The position numbers were made by a program, and so were the translations under genes. From assembly GCF_026017845.1 (NCBI RefSeq), contig NZ_CP100416.1, positions 4,633,667-4,697,666 on the forward strand: DNA of 64,000 nucleotides, given 5' to 3'. This document shows positions 35,507 to 45,500 of this stretch, piece after piece; positions within the stretch are counted from its first letter, which is position 1, and each line of letters starts with the position of its first letter. The notes below the pieces were generated by a model. That model was given only the letters and a program-made list of their open reading frames with translations. It did no database searches and was not told where the DNA came from. Source of the stretch: Amycolatopsis mediterranei. Lineage in GTDB: Bacteria; Actinomycetota; Actinomycetes; Mycobacteriales; Pseudonocardiaceae.

Positions 35507-38215
35507 ATGAGGTTCCGGATTCTCGGGACGCTGGAAGTGACGGCGTACGGGAGCCGGGTCACCCTGGCGAGCCCGCGCCAGCAGCGCGCGCTCGCCGTGC
35601 TGCTGCTCAACGCGGGCGCGGTCGTCCCGGTGGAGCGCATGATCGACGCGCTCTGGGACGACGAGCCGCCGGCGACGGCCGTGAAGCAGGTGCGCAACTG
35701 CGTTTCCGCGTTGCGGGGCCGGCTCGGCGAGCTCGGCGGCGCGATCGTCACCGACGGTCCCGGGTACCGCCTGCAGATCGACGCCGACGATCTCGACTCC
35801 CTCCGCTTCCGCCGGCACGTCGCCGTGGCCCGGGGATTGGCCGGGCAGGCCAAACTCGTCGACGCCGTCGAGGAAATCCGCACCGCGCTCGCCCTGTGGC
35901 GCGGTCCCGCGCTCGACGGCCTGCGGACGACCACGCTCGCCGGCCGGGCCGCGCTGCTCGACGAACAACGCGCCGACGCCGTCGAACTCTGCGCCGAATG
36001 GCGGCTGCGGCTCGGCGAAACGGGGGAAGTCGTCCGCGACCTGACGGAGTTCTGCGGCGAGCACCCGATGCGCGAGCTGTCCCACCTGCTCCTCATGCGC
36101 GCCCTCGCGAAGGAAGGCCGCTACTCCGAAGCGTCGACGCTGTTCCACGGCCTGCGCCGGCGGCTGGCCGACGAACTCGGCGTCGACCCGAACCCCGATC
36201 TGCGGCGGCTCCACGAGCAGATCCTCGCCGAGGCCGCGCCCGGCGCCGAGGACGCCGAGCCGGAATCCCCGGCGCAGCACCGGTTCGACCGGGCGATCAC
36301 GGAGCTGGCCGAAGCCGTCACGTGGCAGTGGCGCGCCGAAGCCGAGCTGCGCTCACTGCACCGGCCGCAGCCGATCAGGCTGCGCTGGTCGGCGGTCGCG
36401 CGCACCGGGAGACCCGCGCTGCGCGGCGACCTCGACGACGTCGCGGCGACGTTCACCGCGTTGCCCGTGCGGCAGCTGGTCGTGCTCGGCGCTCCCGGCT
36501 CGGGCAAATCGGTGCTCGCCCTGATGCTGACGCTGGAGCTGCTGCGCACCCGCACCCCGGACGCCCCCGTCCCGGTCCTGTTGTCGCTGGCGTCGTGGGA
36601 TCCGCGGCGGGAGCACCTCGACCGGTGGCTGGCGGCCCGGCTCGCCGACGACCACCCGGCGCTGCTCAACGCCCGCGAGTACGGGACCGACGCCCCGACC
36701 CGGCTCGTCCTCGGCGGCCACGTCGTCCCGGTCCTCGACGGCCTCGACGAGATGCCGGCCGACCTGCGGATCGCCGCGCTGGACGCCCTGGACCAGACCA
36801 TGGGCGCAGGACGTTCGCTGGTGCTCACCTGCCGCTCCGCCGAGTACGAGCAGGCGACGCGCGAGTCCGGCACGGTGCTCGGCGCCGCCACGGTGGTGCG
36901 GCTCGAACCGGTCGTCCGGCAGGAGGCGATCACCTACCTGGCCGCGCGGCAGGGCGAAGACCGCTGGCGTCCCGTCGCCGACCGGCTGCGCCGCGATCCG
37001 GACGCCGCACTGGCCCGGGTGCTGCGGACGCCGTTGATGGTCGACCTCGCGCGGATCGGCTACGGCCGTCCGCCGGCCGATCCCGCGGACCTGCTCGCCG
37101 CCGAAGACGCCGCGGCCCTCGAAGGGCAGCTGCTCGACTCCTTCGTCCCCAACGCCTACGCGCAGGTGCCGCAGCCGCCGGGGCGGAACCCGAAGACGAG
37201 CCCGTCCGGGCGCTATACCGCCGAGCAGGCCACCCGCTGGCTCGGTTTCCTGGCCCGGCACCTCGAACGCGCGCGCAGCCGCGACCTGGCCTGGTGGCAG
37301 CTGTACCGCACGGTGCCCGCCGGAACCCGGTCGGGGCTGGCCGGCGCGTTGATCGCGTTCTTCTTCGTCATCACGGGCTGGGTCGACGACGGACCGGTGC
37401 TGGCGGCGATCTACGGCGTATCGTTCGGCGGCGCCGCCGCCCTGACGCACCGCTTCGGCCGTCCGCCGGAGCCGCTGCGCACGGAGCTGCGGTTCGCCGG
37501 CGCGGCCCGGAAGTTCGCCGGCCGCTTCGCGATCGGTGCCGCGGTGGGCGTTCTGCTCGGCCTGGGCTGGTCACTGGCGACGGGCCTGGTCGTCTTCCTG
37601 GCGCTGGTGTTCGGCCTGGTGTTCGCGGTGCACGTGTGGCTGGCGAAACCGGTCGACGCGAGCCGCGTGTCGAGCCCGCGGACGATCCTGCGCAACGAAC
37701 GGACCGGCGCGATCGCGCTGTCGGTGTCGTTCCTGGTGTCCTTGGGGCTGTTCGACGGGATGGCGTTCGCGTTCACGGCGCAGACGCACTTCCTGCCGGT
37801 GCTGGGCGGCCGCTTCGACCTGGCGCTGGCCGTCGCGGGCGGGGTGGCGGGCGCGTCGTTCGGCTTCTTCATGGGCCGCGCAGTGGCGGCGGCGTGTTAC
37901 GGCGTGGCGGGCGCGCTGGCGGGCGGCCAGGTGTTCCCGGCGGCCACGAACCCGGTGGCCCCGATCGTGGTCGGCGTGTGTTTCGGCGCAGGCATCGGCT
38001 TGGCGGTCCTGGTGACCCGCGCGTGGGGCAACTACTTCGTCAACCACCTGTGGCTGGCGGCCACGGGCCGCTTGCCGTGGCGCCTGATGCACTTCCTCGA
38101 CGACGCCCACCGGCGAGGAGTGCTGAGACAGGCCGGTGGCGTGTACCAGTTCCGCCACGCGCGGGTGCAGGAGCGGCTGGCCGCCACCGGCGACGACCCG
38201 CGCACGGCGGCATGA
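35507..38215 (+). CDS. SARP - NACHT - polytopic membrane fusion regulator
   Basis: A 902-residue chimera. A winged helix (about 1-95; FRILGTLEVTAYGSRV, LIDALWDDEPP-like region) and a BTAD helical domain (about 95-240; ELGVDPNPDLRRLHEQIL) give the SARP part. A NACHT-type NTPase follows, with P-loop GAPGSGKS at 328-335 and Walker B VPVLDGLDEMP near 410. About eight membrane segments (about 600-860) precede a short C-terminal tail (FRHARVQERLA). Ordinary SARPs of this type end in NB-ARC/TPR, not in membrane segments. It could be a membrane-tethered, nucleotide-gated transcription activator. ATG follows AGGGGG. It sits between the two biosynthetic clusters. Confidence 0.88.
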   Translation: MRFRILGTLEVTAYGSRVTLASPRQQRALAVLLLNAGAVVPVERMIDALWDDEPPATAVKQVRNCVSALRGRLGELGGAIVTDGPGYRLQIDADDLDSLRFRRHVAVARGLAGQAKLVDAVEEIRTALALWRGPALDGLRTTTLAGRAALLDEQRADAVELCAEWRLRLGETGEVVRDLTEFCGEHPMRELSHLLLMRALAKEGRYSEASTLFHGLRRRLADELGVDPNPDLRRLHEQILAEAAPGAEDAEPESPAQHRFDRAITELAEAVTWQWRAEAELRSLHRPQPIRLRWSAVARTGRPALRGDLDDVAATFTALPVRQLVVLGAPGSGKSVLALMLTLELLRTRTPDAPVPVLLSLASWDPRREHLDRWLAARLADDHPALLNAREYGTDAPTRLVLGGHVVPVLDGLDEMPADLRIAALDALDQTMGAGRSLVLTCRSAEYEQATRESGTVLGAATVVRLEPVVRQEAITYLAARQGEDRWRPVADRLRRDPDAALARVLRTPLMVDLARIGYGRPPADPADLLAAEDAAALEGQLLDSFVPNAYAQVPQPPGRNPKTSPSGRYTAEQATRWLGFLARHLERARSRDLAWWQLYRTVPAGTRSGLAGALIAFFFVITGWVDDGPVLAAIYGVSFGGAAALTHRFGRPPEPLRTELRFAGAARKFAGRFAIGAAVGVLLGLGWSLATGLVVFLALVFGLVFAVHVWLAKPVDASRVSSPRTILRNERTGAIALSVSFLVSLGLFDGMAFAFTAQTHFLPVLGGRFDLALAVAGGVAGASFGFFMGRAVAAACYGVAGALAGGQVFPAATNPVAPIVVGVCFGAGIGLAVLVTRAWGNYFVNHLWLAATGRLPWRLMHFLDDAHRRGVLRQAGGVYQFRHARVQERLAATGDDPRTAA

Positions 38216-38248
38216 TCGTGGTGCACCGCCTGGCCGGGTGGCCGTCGT

Positions 38249-39214
38249 TCACCCGGTGGCGACGGCGAGGTCCTCCGGCGGCGCCCAAAGCGGCACCCCG
38301 GCCGCCCGCTCGGGGTGCAGCCAGTGCAGCCGCGCCGCGAGTTCCCCGGCCAGTTCCAGGAACGCGCGGACGGCCTCCGACCGCCCGCCCGCCCGCCACG
38401 CCAGCGACCACGGGTACACCGGCTGCAGCTCCTGCGGCCGGTACGTCGGGATCCCGAGATCTTCGTACCGCCGGGCGTAGCTTTCGAACTCCAGCAGGTA
38501 AGCGCTGTCCGGCGCCCGAGTCAGCGCGGCGTGGCACGTGTCGAACGTGCCCGGGTTGCCCAGCCAGCGCAGGCCGAGGCCCGTGTGCTGCTCCAGCGAG
38601 CTCAAGTACCGGCCGTGCACGTTGTACAGCGCCGTGCCGGGGGCGTCCGCGAAGACCTCGATCGGACGCTCGTGCACCGACACCGCCGGGCGGCGGGGGT
38701 CGCCGGGCCGCCCGACCAGGCGGAACGGCTCCAGCCGCAGCAGCTGGTGCTGCCAGCCCGCCGGGTGGGCCGCCTTCATCGCCCGGGTGACGCGGATGAT
38801 CGCCACGTCGAGCTGGTCCTCGAGCAGTGCCGTGAGCTGGCGGGCGCTGTCCAGCTGGCTCTGGACGAGCCGGACGCCGGGATGGTCGGTGTGGAACGCG
38901 TCCGCGATCACCCGGCCCGTGTCCAGCTCGAAGATGTGGGCGATCCGCAGGTGGTGCGGGGCGGGTTCGCGCAGCATCTGGTCCGCGGTGGCCAGCAGCT
39001 GCCGGGCCAGGTGCAGGAACCGGTCGCCGCGCGGGGTCAGGGCCACGTGGCGGCTGTCGCGGACCAGCAGGGCGCCGCCGACGTCGGTTTCGAGCTTGCG
39101 GATCTGCTTGGACAGCGTCGGCTGGCTGATGAAGAGCTTGGCCGCCGCCCGGCCGAAGTGCAGTTCGTCGGCGACGGTGACGAAATACCGCACCAACCTG
39201 AGGTCGAGGTCCAT
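38249..39214 (-). CDS. LysR family regulator
   Basis: A 321-residue LysR-type protein with an N-terminal helix-turn-helix (about 1-62; LRLVRYFVTVADELHFGRAA, FISQPTLSKQIRKLE). The periplasmic-binding-like effector domain follows (HLRIAHIFELDTG, LLEDQLDVAIIRV). GGAAGG precedes the ATG. It is divergent from the hydrolase/SDR operon at 39349, which it likely activates. The 134-bp gap contains a loose CGAT...ATCG dyad at 39249-39268. No ligand can be assigned. Confidence 0.9.
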   Translation of the reverse strand: MDLDLRLVRYFVTVADELHFGRAAAKLFISQPTLSKQIRKLETDVGGALLVRDSRHVALTPRGDRFLHLARQLLATADQMLREPAPHHLRIAHIFELDTGRVIADAFHTDHPGVRLVQSQLDSARQLTALLEDQLDVAIIRVTRAMKAAHPAGWQHQLLRLEPFRLVGRPGDPRRPAVSVHERPIEVFADAPGTALYNVHGRYLSSLEQHTGLGLRWLGNPGTFDTCHAALTRAPDSAYLLEFESYARRYEDLGIPTYRPQELQPVYPWSLAWRAGGRSEAVRAFLELAGELAARLHWLHPERAAGVPLWAPPEDLAVATG

Positions 39215-39348
39215 GCGGGCCTTCCGCGCGAAGGGTCGGGAGCGCCAACGATGCCACCACGGCTATCGATCCGGGCACAACGGGTCTTGGACGGCGGGCC
39301 GCCCGTCGGGTTGGCTTCGGGGACCACCCGGACGAACTGGAGGATCCG

Positions 39349-40149
39349 ATGGCCGAACCGGGCACCCCCGTCGTGTTCATCCACGGGCTGTGGCTGCACG
39401 CCACCTCGTGGACCCCCTGGATCGACCACTTCCGGGCGGCCGGGTACGCGCCCGTCGCGCCCGGCTGGCCGCACGAGCCCGAAACCGTCGAGCTGGCCAG
39501 GGAGAACCCCGACGCCGTCGCGGACACCAGTATCGACGACGCCACCGACCACTACGCGTCGATCATCGCCGGCCTCGAGCGGCCGCCGGTGATCATCGGG
39601 CACTCCTTCGGCGGCCTGATCACCGAAAAGCTGCTGGGGCAGGGGATCGGCCTCGCCGGCGTCGCCATCGACCCGGCCCAGATCAAGGGCGTCCTGCCGC
39701 TGCCGTTGGCCCAGCTGCGCGCGGGCCTGCCGGCCCTGGGCGACCCCGCGAACCTCCACCGGTCCGTGTCGCTGACCGAGAAGGAGTTCCGGTTCGGCTT
39801 CGGCAACGCGCTGACCGACGAGGAATCGGGGGAACTGTTCCGGCGCTGGACGATCCCGTCCCCGGCCCGGCCGCTGTTCCAGGCCGCGGCGGCGAACTTC
39901 GTGCTGCACTCCCAGGCCCAGGTCGACACCCACCGCGCGGACCGCGGCCCGCTGCTGCTGATCTCCGGGACCGCGGACCACACCGTCCCGGACGTCGTCA
40001 CCCGCTCGACCTTCAAGCAGTACCGGGATTCCACCGCGGTCACCGAGCTGAAGCAGTTCGAGGGCCGCGGGCACTCGCTCACCATCGACAGCGGCTGGCG
40101 CGAGGTCGCCGACGCCGTGCTCGGCTGGCTGCGCGAGCAGGGGGTCTAG
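39349..40149 (+). CDS. Alpha/beta hydrolase
   Basis: A 266-residue soluble hydrolase. The oxyanion entry is VVFIHGLWLHATSW, the nucleophile Ser is in IIGHSFGGLI, the acid is in ISGTADHTVP, and the His is in FEGRGHSLTID. A cap region is inserted between strands 6 and 7. The fold covers esterases, lactonases and haloperoxidase-like proteins; I cannot choose. ATG at 39349 lies behind GGAGGATCC-like sequence. It is followed after 4 bp by an SDR gene in an apparent two-gene operon under LysR control. Confidence 0.88.
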   Translation: MAEPGTPVVFIHGLWLHATSWTPWIDHFRAAGYAPVAPGWPHEPETVELARENPDAVADTSIDDATDHYASIIAGLERPPVIIGHSFGGLITEKLLGQGIGLAGVAIDPAQIKGVLPLPLAQLRAGLPALGDPANLHRSVSLTEKEFRFGFGNALTDEESGELFRRWTIPSPARPLFQAAAANFVLHSQAQVDTHRADRGPLLLISGTADHTVPDVVTRSTFKQYRDSTAVTELKQFEGRGHSLTIDSGWREVADAVLGWLREQGV

Positions 40150-40153
40150 GCCC

Positions 40154-40948
40154 GTGGACCTCGGATTGACCGGCGCGGTCGCCGTCGTCACCGGAGCCAG
40201 CCGGGGCATCGGCCTGGCCGTCACCGAAGCCCTCGTCGCGGAAGGCGCCCACGTCGTGGCCGGCGCGCGCGAGCCGGGACCGGACCTGGATGCCCTCGTC
40301 CAGGCGGGGAAAGCGCACGCACTCGCCGTCGACCTCGGCACCGCCGACGGCCCGGGCCGGCTCGCCGAGCTGGCCCTGGCCGAGTTCGGGCGCATCGACG
40401 TCCTGGTCAACAACGTCGGCGCCGTCACCCCGCGGCCGAACGGCTTCCTGCTGGTCACCGACGACGAGTGGACGCGGTCGGTGACGCTGAACCTGCTGAG
40501 CGCGGTCCGGGCGACGCGGGCGGTGCTGCCGACGATGGTGACCGCGGGCCGGGGCAGCATCGTCACGGTCGCCTCGGTCAACGCGATCCTGCCCGACCCC
40601 GGCGTCATCGACTACAGCGCGGCGAAAGCGGCACTGGTCAACTTCACGAAGTCGGTGTCGAAGGAGTTCGGGCCCCGCGGCATCCGCGCCAACGCGATCA
40701 ACCCGGGCCCGGTCGCGACGGACCTGTGGCTCGGCGCCGGCGGGGTGGCCGAAACCCTCGCCGCGACCACGGGCGCGAACCCGGACTCGGTCGCCGAGGA
40801 AGCGGCCGGGCACGCCGTCACCGGCCGGTTCACCCGGCCCGCCGAAGTGGCGAACCTGGTGGCGTTCCTGGCCAGCGACCGGGTGGCGGGCAACATCACC
40901 GGCGCCACCCTCGCCATCGACGGCGGCTACGCGACGGAAACCCACTGA
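40154..40948 (+). CDS. Short-chain dehydrogenase/reductase
   Basis: A 264-residue classical SDR. The cofactor loop is VTGASRGIGLA, followed by NNVGA, catalytic Ser in TVASVN, Tyr-Lys in DYSAAKAALVN, and a C-terminal NITGATLAIDGG. The Arg in GAREPG near strand 2 suggests NADP(H). It starts at GTG 4 bp after the hydrolase stop, so the two are probably co-transcribed. The substrate is unknown. Confidence 0.9.
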   Translation: MDLGLTGAVAVVTGASRGIGLAVTEALVAEGAHVVAGAREPGPDLDALVQAGKAHALAVDLGTADGPGRLAELALAEFGRIDVLVNNVGAVTPRPNGFLLVTDDEWTRSVTLNLLSAVRATRAVLPTMVTAGRGSIVTVASVNAILPDPGVIDYSAAKAALVNFTKSVSKEFGPRGIRANAINPGPVATDLWLGAGGVAETLAATTGANPDSVAEEAAGHAVTGRFTRPAEVANLVAFLASDRVAGNITGATLAIDGGYATETH

Positions 40949-40973
40949 GTGCCGGCCCGGCTCACCCCGTGGT

Positions 40974-40999
40974 CCCTTCCGGAGCCGGCCCCGGAAGGG
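40974..40999. terminator. Hairpin terminator
   Basis: CCCTTCCGG and CCGGAAGGG form a perfect 9-bp stem with an 8-base loop, followed by GCCTTT. It is placed 26 bp after the SDR stop codon. Confidence 0.75.
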
Positions 41000-41068
41000 C
41001 CTTTGCCCGGGAGTAGACACGCCGGCCACGGGGTATTTCCCTGCTGAGAAGTTCAGAAGGGAATCGCC

Positions 41069-41230
41069 ATGGGAATCATCATCGCCCTGCTCGTGGTCTG
41101 GGCCGTCCTGGTCGTGCTCGGCATCGTCGTCAAGAGCCTGTTCTGGCTGATCATCGTGGGCGCGGTGCTGTTCGTCGCGACCGGCGTGATCGGGTTCGTC
41201 AAGCGCGAAGCGCTGGGTCGCCGGCACTGA
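41069..41230 (+). CDS. Small hydrophobic two-segment membrane protein
   Basis: A 53-residue protein of two membrane helices (IIIALLVVWAVLVVLGIVV and FWLIIVGAVLFVATGVIGFV) and a basic tail KREALGRRH. AGAAGGGA precedes the ATG by 6 bases. It resembles the small hydrophobic proteins of about 50 residues common in actinomycetes, whose function is unknown. Its last 32 bases overlap the end of the convergent SDR gene. Confidence 0.7.
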   Translation: MGIIIALLVVWAVLVVLGIVVKSLFWLIIVGAVLFVATGVIGFVKREALGRRH

Positions 41231-41939
41231 GCAGGGCGCCGGTGGGCCCGCCGGCCGGCAGGGTCGCCGCGCGGACGACGTCGAGGGCCGCTTCCGCCGG
41301 GGAGCGGTCGTCGGCGTCGTCGCCGCGTTCGGGGTGGGTGGCGACCGAGCCGGGGTCGACGGCGTTGACCAGGATGCCGGTTTCGCGCAGTTCGGCGGCG
41401 AGGGTCGCGGTGAAGGCGTTGAGGGCGTACTTGGCCAGGGAGTAGCCGGGGGAGCGGACGCCTTCGCGGAGGGCGGTTCCGGCGGCGATCTGCGCGGCGG
41501 CGCCGCTGGAGACGTTGACGATCCGGGCGGCGGGGGCGGCCCGCAGCAGCGGCAGGCAGGCCTGCACCAGCGCCCAGCTGCCGAGGACGTCGACGTCGTA
41601 GGCGGTGCGGGCCGCGGTGAGGTCGGCGTCGAGCAGGGACGTCGTGGCGAAGTCGGGCATGGTGGCGGCGTTGTTGACCAGCACGTCGAGCCGGCCGGCG
41701 AGGCCGCGGAGGAATTCCGCGCAGGCCGAGACGTCGTCCGGGGCGGTGACGTCGAGGCGCACCGCGTCGGCGGAGTGCCCTTCGCCGGCGAGCTGCCCGG
41801 CCAGCGTGCGGGTCCGGTCGAGGTGCCGGCCGGCGAGGACGACGTGGTGGCCGCGGATGGCCAGCTCGCGGGCGACGGCGAAGCCGAGACCCTCCGGCCG
41901 GCTCGCGCCGGTGACCAGCGCGATCGGAATTTCGTTCAT
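41199..41939 (-). CDS. Short-chain dehydrogenase/reductase
   Basis: A 246-residue SDR. The cofactor motif is VTGASRPEGLGFAVA, slightly unusual with a Pro-Glu insert. Then come VNNAATM, catalytic Ser in NVSSGAAAQ, and Tyr-Lys in YSLAKYALN. The C-terminal part (DPGSVATHPERG) is typical. It is divergent from a MarR gene. A perfect TGTAGG-N5-CCTACA operator ends 10 bp before its start codon, so MarR almost certainly represses it. The substrate is unknown; small-molecule detoxification is the usual context. Confidence 0.88.
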   Translation of the reverse strand: MNEIPIALVTGASRPEGLGFAVARELAIRGHHVVLAGRHLDRTRTLAGQLAGEGHSADAVRLDVTAPDDVSACAEFLRGLAGRLDVLVNNAATMPDFATTSLLDADLTAARTAYDVDVLGSWALVQACLPLLRAAPAARIVNVSSGAAAQIAAGTALREGVRSPGYSLAKYALNAFTATLAAELRETGILVNAVDPGSVATHPERGDDADDRSPAEAALDVVRAATLPAGGPTGALLSAGDPALRA

Positions 41940-41948
41940 GAGCCCTAC

Positions 41949-41965
41949 TGTAGGGATCTCCTACA
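41949..41965. promoter_or_regulatory. MarR-type operator
   Basis: TGTAGGGATCTCCTACA is a palindrome with 6-bp arms and a 5-bp centre. It sits between the divergent SDR and MarR genes, 10 bp and 25 bp from their start codons. Confidence 0.75.
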
Positions 41966-41990
41966 ATTGTGCCAACCCGCGGCCCCCCAT

Positions 41991-42452
41991 ATGCTCGCCG
42001 GCATGTCCGCTTCCTCGCCCGAACGGCCCCGCGCGCTGCTGCGCTGGCCCACCTACGTGATGGGCCAGTTGCACCGCAGCGGCGTAGGCCGGATCGACAC
42101 GGCGCTGGCCGGCCACGGGGTCGCCCTGCGCGACTACTACGTCCTGGTCTGCATCGGCGAGTCCGGTCCGCTGTCGCAGCAGCGCGTCGCGGACCGGCTC
42201 GGCCTGGACCGCAGTGACCTGGTGAAGGTGCTCGACCGGCTGGAGGCCGCGGGCTGGGTGTCGCGGGAGCGCGACACCGAGGACCGCCGCCGGCACGTCC
42301 TCACCCTCACCGAGCGCGGCCGCGCCACGGTGGGCACGGTCGAGGAGGTGTCGAGCGCGGTGACCGGCGAGCTGCTCGCCCGGCTGAGCCCGGGCGAGCG
42401 GGAGACGTTGCACCGGTTGCTGCTGAAGGCCTTCGGGGAGCCGCCGGCCTGA
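41991..42452 (+). CDS. MarR family repressor
   Basis: About 153 residues, or 149 if translation begins at the second ATG, 42003. A winged helix-turn-helix is clear: LSQQRVADRLGLDRSDLVKVLDRLEAAG, then the wing RERDTEDRRRHVLTLTERG. Helices at both ends form the dimer. No ribosome site is visible before either ATG, so the message may be leaderless. It likely represses itself and the divergent SDR through the TGTAGG palindrome. Confidence 0.9.
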   Translation: MLAGMSASSPERPRALLRWPTYVMGQLHRSGVGRIDTALAGHGVALRDYYVLVCIGESGPLSQQRVADRLGLDRSDLVKVLDRLEAAGWVSRERDTEDRRRHVLTLTERGRATVGTVEEVSSAVTGELLARLSPGERETLHRLLLKAFGEPPA

Positions 42453-42480
42453 CCGCGGCGGGTGCTGCGCCCCTCGTCGT

Positions 42481-42512
42481 GGCACCCGGCCCGCGTCCGC
42501 CGACCGGGTGCC
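42481..42512. terminator. Hairpin terminator after MarR gene
   Basis: GGCACCCGG and CCGGGTGCC form a perfect 9-bp stem around a 14-base loop, 29 bp after the MarR stop. More GC-rich dyads follow. Confidence 0.6.
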
Positions 42513-42586
42513 GGGCCTGGTCCGGTTGCCGGGTGCCCGGGTGATATTCCGGACACGGTCGCCCCGGCGCTGGCAGAATCGACGGG

Positions 42587-45500
42587 GTGGACACAGGCAG
42601 GGGAGGCCTTCCGCACACCGAACACACCGCCGCGGCGGGGGAGCCGTTTTCGGCGCTGCTCCGGCGGCGCCGGGGCGAGCTCGGCATCACGCAGGCCGAA
42701 CTCGCGCGGCGGGCCGGCGTCAGCGTCCGGGCCGTGCGCTACCTCGAACACGGCCGGACGCGGAATCCGCGGACGGCGTCGATCCGGCAGCTGATCGCCG
42801 CGCTCGAACCCGAGCCGGGGACGCCGGCCGCGGCCACCACCCGGGTCGGTGTCCTCGGGCCGCTGCTCGTCGAGGTCGGCGGTGCACCGCAGCACCTCGG
42901 GGACACCCGCTGGGCGCGGCTGCTCGGCCTGCTGGCCCTGCAGCCGAACCGGGCGGTCGCCGTGGACGACATCGTCGACGTCCTTTGGGGCGCCCGGCCG
43001 CCTCGGTCGCACCTCGACCTGATCGGGGGCGCGGTGCGCCGGTTGCGGGCCCTGCTGCACCCGCAGCTGCAGCTGCGGGCCACCGGCCGCGGCGGTTACC
43101 GGCTCGACGGCACGCCCGACCAGCTCGACGTCCTGCGGTTCGACGCCCGGCTCGACGAGGCCAAGGCCGCCCAGGCCGGCGGCGACCGCGAAAGCGCCTT
43201 CCGCGCCCTCGACGCGGCGATGGCCTGCTGGCGCGGCCCGGTGCTCGCCGGTCACGACGCCCTGCACCGGCACTCCGCCGTGGCCGCCCTCTCCCGGCGG
43301 CGGCTGTCCACCGCCCTCGCCTACGCCGACGCGGGGATCGCCCTCGGGCGGCACGACGAGGTCGTCGCGCAACTGGAGACCATGCGCGACGACGAACCGA
43401 TGCACGAGGGCCTGCACGCCCGGCTCATGGTCGCCCTCGCCGGCAGCGGGCGGCAGGCGGCCGCGCTCGCGCTGTTCGACGCCCTGCACGCGCGGCTGGC
43501 GAGCGAACTCGGCATCGAGCCCGGGCCGGAGGTCCGGGCGGCCCAGCTGCACGTCCTGCGCCAGGAGGTTCCCGCCGCGGCCCAGCCCTTCGGCACCGGC
43601 AACTACCTCCCGCGCGACGTCGGCCACTTCGTCGGGCGCGTGGCCGAGACCGGCTTGCTGACCGGCGCCGCCGGCCCGGCCGCGGTGTACGGCATCTGCG
43701 GGATGGCCGGCGTCGGGAAGACCGCGCTGGCCGTGCACCTCGGCCACCGGTTCGCCGACCGCTTCCCGGACGGGCAGCTGTTCGCCGACCTGCACGCCCA
43801 CGGCCCGGACGGCCCGCTGGCCCCCGAGGCCGCGCTCGACTCGCTGCTGCGCCAGCTCGGCGTGGACGGTGCCCGGATCCCCGAACGGCTCGACCAGCGC
43901 GCCGCGCTCTGGCGGTCGCTGCTGGTCGGCCGCAACGCGCTGGTGGTGCTCGACGACGCGGCCGACGCCGCCCAGGTGCGCCCGCTGCTGCCCGGCGGCC
44001 CTGGCTCGCTCGTGCTGATCACCAGCCGGGCCCGGCTGACCAGCATCGACGTCCTGACGACGGTGTCGCTGGACGTCCTCGCGCCGGCCGAAGCCGCGCA
44101 GCTGCTCACCCGGGTCGCGGGCCCGGACCGCGTCGGGCCGGATCCGGCGGCCGGCGAAATCACCCGGCTCTGCGGCTACCTGCCGCTCGCCGTGCGGATC
44201 GCCGCCGCCCGGCTCCGCGACCGTCCGTTGTGGACGGTCAGCCACCTGGCCGGCCTGCTGCGCGACGAGCACCGGCGGCTGGCCGAGCTGAGCACCGGCG
44301 ACCGCAGCGTGGGGGCGGCGTTCACGCTGTCCTACCGCCAGCTCACCGAGCCGCAGCAACGGCTGTTCCGGCTCCTCGGCGAATTCCCCGGCACCGACGT
44401 CGACGCCGTGGCCGCGGCGGCGATCGCCGGCCGCGAACTCCGGGAGACCGAACGGCTCCTCGAGGAACTCGTCGACGTCCACCTGCTGTCCCAGCCCGCG
44501 CTCGGGCGCTACCGGTTCCACAACCTGATCCGCGACCACGCCCGCGCCACCGGTCTCGCCGCCCCCACCGCGGCCCGGGAGGCGGCGGCGAGCCGGATGT
44601 TCGACTACTACCTGCACGTCGCCGGGCGAGCGGCGGACGTGCTGGAGCCGACGAGGAAACGGTTCCGGCCCGCCGGGTCCCCGCCGGCGTGCGGTCCGGA
44701 GCTCGGCACCGCCGCCGAGGCACTCGCCTGGCTGGAGGCCGAACGGGAGAACCTCGCCGCGGTCGCCGCCGCGGCCGCGGGCCGGGACCGGCCGCACCAC
44801 TGCTGGCAGCTCGTCCAGCCGCTGTGGCGGTTCTACTTCGTCCGCGGGCACGTGGACGACTGGATCCGGACGCACCGGCTCGCCCTGCGCGTGGCCGGCG
44901 AGCTGGGCGATCCGATCGCGGAAGCGGAACTGCGCAAGAACCTGGGGCTCGGGCACTGGCGCAGCGGCGACTTCGCGGAGGCGGTCGCCCAGCACCACCG
45001 CGCGCTGGCGCTCGACCGCGCGAACCACGACCTGTGGGGACAGGCCAAGACGCACAACCACCTGGGGTTCATCCACGCCCGCGGCGGCAGCCACGACGAA
45101 GCGCTCACCCACCACCGCCACGCGGTCGAGCTCTACCGCGCGGCCGGTGACCGGTGCGGCGAAGCCCGCGCCCTGGTCGGCCTCGGCGACCTGCACTACC
45201 ACGCCGGCCGCCGGGCGGAGAGCGCGGCGGAGTTCCGGCGCGGGCTGGACCTGGCCCAGGAGGTCGGCGATTGCTGGGGCGAAGCGCTGGCCGCCATCGG
45301 GCTCGGGTTCACGGCCGCACCCCGCCACGCCCGCCGGCACCTCGAACGCGGCCTGCAGTACGCCCGCGCCGCGGGGGACCGCTGGGCCGAATGCCTGGCG
45401 CTGACCGGCTTGGGCACGGTCCACCACGCCGACGGCGACGTACCGGAGGCGGCGAACTGCCTCCGCCAGGCCGTCACGCTGGCCCAGGAGGTCGGCGACC

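Noticed and set aside
39249..39268. LysR T-N11-A box in the LysR/hydrolase gap
   Set aside because: The CGAT...ATCG dyad has 12 bases between T and A and weak symmetry, so it is not firm enough for a site call.
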